Shown in pieces: positions 61,664-64,000 of a DNA stretch of 64,000 nt. How positions within the stretch are numbered: the first letter of the stretch is position 1; the number at the start of each line of letters is the position of its first letter. A program made the translations under genes and the position numbers. The notes beneath the pieces were generated by a model that was not told the DNA's origin, made no database searches, and saw nothing but the letters and a program-made list of their open reading frames with translations. Origin of the DNA: Paraburkholderia ginsengiterrae (GTDB lineage: Bacteria > Pseudomonadota > Gammaproteobacteria > Burkholderiales > Burkholderiaceae); contig NZ_LXKA01000154.1 of assembly GCF_001645125.1 (NCBI RefSeq), forward strand, positions 1-64,000, written 5' to 3'.

Positions 61664-62131
61664 TTGGACACCACCGACAGTTCCGAGCGCTATGTGCAAC
61701 TGGTGCGCGATCTCTGCAACACGGTCGGGCTCGCCGATGCCGAGCACGTGTTGCACACGCGCTCGATCGAAGTCGAAGGCTTCGACGTTCAGCTCGAACA
61801 CTTCGACAACGATCTGGAGGCGCTCTACGCGAACTTCCACTACGGCACAGTGACCGCCGGCCGCACGCTGACCGTGTTCCGGCTGATGCTCGAAGCGAAT
61901 CTGCTGATCTACGCGCAGGACCAGGCACAGCTCGGTCTGGACACCGATACGGGCGGCATCGTGCTGGTGCTGCGCGTGCCGATGACCTACGACGTGGACG
62001 GCGAAGTGCTCGCCGATCTGCTCGCGCATTACGCGGAGCATGGACGGTACTGGCGGCAGAACATCATCGAATCGACCGATGAGATGTTCGAGGGCGTCGC
62101 CGCGGGCGACTATGTGTGGCTACGCGCGTGA
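61664..62131 (+). CDS. hpaB: General T3SS export chaperone HpaB
   Basis: A 155-residue acidic CesT-like chaperone, the HpaB that directs effectors to the HrcN ATPase and blocks premature export. Visible features are RYVQLVRDLCNTVGLADAEHVLHTRSIEVEGFDVQLEHF at the N-terminus in outline, LTVFRLMLEANLLIYAQDQ in the centre and TDEMFEGVAAGDYVWLR at the end. The only possible start before the conserved part is TTG 61664; the frame is closed by TGA at 61643, so a rare start codon is required. Together with the terminator upstream this suggests low or separate expression. Confidence 0.85.
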   Translation: MDTTDSSERYVQLVRDLCNTVGLADAEHVLHTRSIEVEGFDVQLEHFDNDLEALYANFHYGTVTAGRTLTVFRLMLEANLLIYAQDQAQLGLDTDTGGIVLVLRVPMTYDVDGEVLADLLAHYAEHGRYWRQNIIESTDEMFEGVAAGDYVWLRA

Positions 62132-62220
62132 AGCGGCACGACACGCGGCGCGCCTCGTGAGAACAGCCGGCAGCCGCTGCGCGTTGCGCGGCGGCTCGTG
62201 CATCGAGGTTTCCGCGCGGA

Positions 62221-62673
62221 TCAGACCTTGCGCGACGCCTCCTCCGTAGCTTCGGCGGCCTTGCTCATGACTTTGGCGAAATTTTCCGCGCTCTTTTCCA
62301 ACAGGTTCATCGCGCCGTTATTCACTTCCTGGAGCGCTCCCATGAACCGCTGACGCTGCATTTGCCGTTGCAACGGGTCAGCGCCCGGCCCTTGAAATTG
62401 CGGTCCTGGCGGCACGTTATCCGCACGGGGGCCGTTCGACATACCGGGTTTCTGGCCGGAGCCGGACAGCACCTGAGCACCCTGCGTAAGCAGCGCCTTG
62501 GCGGACGTGCGGAATGAACTGGCGGTGCGCGGCTTCTGCACGTCCTGCAGCGCGTCCAGCGCGCCGCCTTTGGCCAGTTTCGAAGGCTTGACGCCCGCGA
62601 CTCCCGCACCGGCCGCCGGCGTCTCGCCGCTTGTCGATGTACCACCGACCAACGGGCCGTTGATCTTCGTCAT
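62221..62673 (-). CDS. PIP-controlled candidate type III secreted protein
   Basis: A 150-residue protein I do not recognise. The first 110 residues are polar, Gly/Ser/Pro/Lys-rich and disordered, fitting a secretion signal (MTKINGPLVGGTSTSGETP); the last 50 form an amphipathic helix (QRFMGALQEVNNGAMNLLEKSAENFAKVMSKAAEAT in outline). No Cys is present. ATG 62673 has GAGAGG upstream; a full PIP pair faces it. It converges with hpaB. A translocon-associated or harpin-like helper, or a small effector, is possible. Confidence 0.65.
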   Translation of the reverse strand: MTKINGPLVGGTSTSGETPAAGAGVAGVKPSKLAKGGALDALQDVQKPRTASSFRTSAKALLTQGAQVLSGSGQKPGMSNGPRADNVPPGPQFQGPGADPLQRQMQRQRFMGALQEVNNGAMNLLEKSAENFAKVMSKAAEATEEASRKV

Positions 62674-62741
62674 TGCGCTAACCTCTCGATTGGAAACCGC
62701 TCCGTCGGCGCAAAGCCCACTGCTCGCGCCCCGGTGCGTCA

Positions 62742-62803
62742 TTTATAGCGAAGCGCCGTCACTCGCGCCGCCCTGCACGCGAAGCAGGAGCGCGCCAGCC
62801 GAA
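62742..62803 (-). promoter_or_regulatory. PIP box and -10 for the 62.2-kb gene
   Basis: On the minus strand, TTCGG (62803-62799)-N15-TTCGC (62783-62779)-N31-TATAAA (62747-62742). Half-sites fit TTCGB; the hexamer is close to the bacterial -10. Confidence 0.85.
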
Positions 62804-62983
62804 GGTCATTGGCCCGCATCCGATGGTGCATTGCGCCATAAGCCGCGCGCCGCCCCTCATCCGCCATGCAGGCCGCGCCCGCAGCCGTACATTCGCCGCT
62901 ACGCATGCCGCTTCGCCAAACAGCGCGGGAACACGCGGAACGTCCCACACAATCGTCGCCATTACCGCGTGCGGAGTCGTTCG

Positions 62984-63598
62984 ATGTCCCTGTTCCGTCC
63001 TCCTGAATTGATCGAGTCCAGCGAACTGCTTCTGCGGCCGCCCGAGCCACGCGACGCGCAAGCGCTCTTCGACGAAATGCTCGGCGATATCGAGACGACC
63101 CGCTATCTGGGCTTTCGCTGCCACGCCACGCCGGACGAGACACTGACCTTCATCGAGGACGCACAACGGGGCTGGCAGGACGGCACGCTGATCCGCTGGG
63201 TCCTGGAAGACAAGGCCAGCGGCCGCCTTACCGCACTGATCGAATTACGCCCGCGGCCGCCGCGCGCCGAACTGGGTGTCGTGATCAGCCGACGCGGCGG
63301 CGCACGCCGGCGGCGCGCGGGACTCTACGCGCTGCGCAAACTGCTCAAATGGCTGCTGGCGCAGCCGCCGATCTTTCGCATCTACGCGTACTGCGCCGTG
63401 GACGGCGACGCGCACAGCAGCATGGAGCGGCTCGGCTTCACGCTCGAAGCGAAGCTGATCAATCACGAATGCCGCCCGAACCTCGGGCTGCTCGCCGGCG
63501 ACAGCTATCTGTACGCGATGACGCGCCCATTGGTCCCGCAGCCCGTGACCGCGGCGGCCGCGTGGCTGACCGAGCACGTCGACTGGGAGCCGGCCTGA
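62984..63598 (+). CDS. GNAT-family N-acetyltransferase
   Basis: A 204-residue protein of the RimJ/RimL-like GNAT group: LLLRPPEPRDAQALFDEMLGD at the N-terminus, LGVVISRRGGARRRRAG in place of the usual acetyl-CoA loop (RRGxGxA), FRIYAYCAVDGDAHSSMERLGFTLEA and a polar end. It uses acetyl-CoA to acetylate an amine. ATG 62984 has GCGGAG at good spacing. It is outside the PIP-marked region and probably not part of the T3SS. Confidence 0.85.
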   Translation: MSLFRPPELIESSELLLRPPEPRDAQALFDEMLGDIETTRYLGFRCHATPDETLTFIEDAQRGWQDGTLIRWVLEDKASGRLTALIELRPRPPRAELGVVISRRGGARRRRAGLYALRKLLKWLLAQPPIFRIYAYCAVDGDAHSSMERLGFTLEAKLINHECRPNLGLLAGDSYLYAMTRPLVPQPVTAAAAWLTEHVDWEPA

Positions 63599-63821
63599 CC
63601 CGGCGAGTGCGGGCGAGGTGCGAGGCCCAGCGTGAGGTTTTGACAAAAGCTTCCTTGCTCATCCGCGCGACACGCCATAAGCTTTCGGCAATTCATCGCA
63701 CGGCCCTCGCGCCGCGGCGGCGAACCCGCCCATGTCGAAGCCCCGGCCGGCGTGACGCGACCGCGTCCTGTGCGGGCGCCGCTCGTCGTACCGATCCGCC
63801 CATCCCTGCTGGAGACCCACG

Positions 63822-64000
63822 ATGTCGCTAACGCGACCTACGGAGCCGGTCATTGCCTTCGGCCGTTACCGCCTGTCGCAGAACCCGCCGCGCCTCACCG
63901 CCGACGGCGTGCCTGTCGAAATCAGCGCACGCGCCCTTGAGCTGCTGTTCGCGCTCGTCGAAGCCGAGGGGCGGCCGGTGCCGCTCGCCGAACTCGGCCA
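63822..64000 (+). CDS. Winged-helix (OmpR/CadC-type) regulator, partial
   Basis: The first 59 residues only; the gene runs off the window. The start of an OmpR/CadC-type winged helix is visible: AFGRYRLSQNPPRLTADGVPVEISARALELLFALVEAEGRPV in outline. GGAG lies 7 bases before ATG 63822. Such N-terminal winged helices often head large ATPase or TPR regulators. The rest cannot be judged. Confidence 0.7.
   Translation, partial: MSLTRPTEPVIAFGRYRLSQNPPRLTADGVPVEISARALELLFALVEAEGRPVPLAELG

Overview
The window is high-GC DNA from a beta-proteobacterium, most likely a plant- or soil-associated Paraburkholderia/Burkholderia-type organism. The reasons are a complete Hrp2-class (Xanthomonas/Ralstonia-type) hrp/hrc type III secretion system (T3SS) with its AraC-type HrpB and OmpR-type HrpG regulators, Burkholderia-style porins, and an ABC/GntR/FAH catabolic locus of the kind common in that group. 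No rRNA, tRNA, insertion sequence or CRISPR array was seen.

Region 1 (1-7770, all minus strand) is a polysaccharide synthesis and export locus: WecB-type UDP-GlcNAc 2-epimerase, a BcsB-like periplasmic protein, an NfrB-like inner-membrane glycosyltransferase with C-terminal MshEN (c-di-GMP-type) modules, and an NfrA-like TPR outer-membrane protein cut by the window edge. It resembles the E. coli NfrA/NfrB phage-N4 receptor glycan pathway with an added BcsB partner. An AT-rich 750-bp gap follows.

Region 2 (8521-21741) looks like a catabolic island for an unidentified, probably aromatic, compound. It holds a SsuABC/TauABC-type importer, a VOC ring-cleavage-type dioxygenase, an FAH-family hydrolase, a DHDPS-family lyase, an HSL-type hydrolase, a second VOC protein, a 2-hydroxyacid dehydrogenase, two porins and a secreted LVIVD propeller. 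A GntR/FCD regulator sits in the middle. GTATAC-type sites spaced about 20 bp apart lie in three promoter regions and suggest one regulon. A tandem hairpin repeat whose two copies each read as the mini-ORF MGPE-stop lies inside the importer operon. A class 3 (Rhizobium etli type) asparaginase follows.

Region 3 (23080-62803) is the hrp island. The core is two divergent operons from 52.0-52.4 kb. Leftward are hrpB1-hrpB2-hrcJ-hrpB4-hrpB5-hrcN-hrpB7-hrcT, then hrpB and hrcC. Rightward are hrcU-hrcV-hpaP-hrcQ-hrcR-hrcS-hpaA, then hrcD-hrpD6-like-needle-hpaB. Left of the core is an accessory segment: a second HrpB1-like protein, a harpin-like protein, a cytochrome P450, a large HrpF/PopF/NolX-like translocon candidate with its chaperone, a D-glutamate-cyclase/glutamate-racemase fusion, a harpin-like protein with a CHAP/NlpC-like domain, a JmjC-type cupin, a 1178-residue beta-rich effector candidate, and a kinase/methyltransferase/Rieske oxygenase trio. 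HrpG is encoded beside hrcC. I found nine PIP boxes (TTCGB-N15-TTCGB, seven exact and two with one mismatch), each with a -10-like hexamer 30-31 bp downstream. They link the core operons and most accessory genes to HrpB.

Region 4 (62984-64000) is ordinary flanking sequence: a GNAT acetyltransferase and the start of a winged-helix regulator cut by the window edge.
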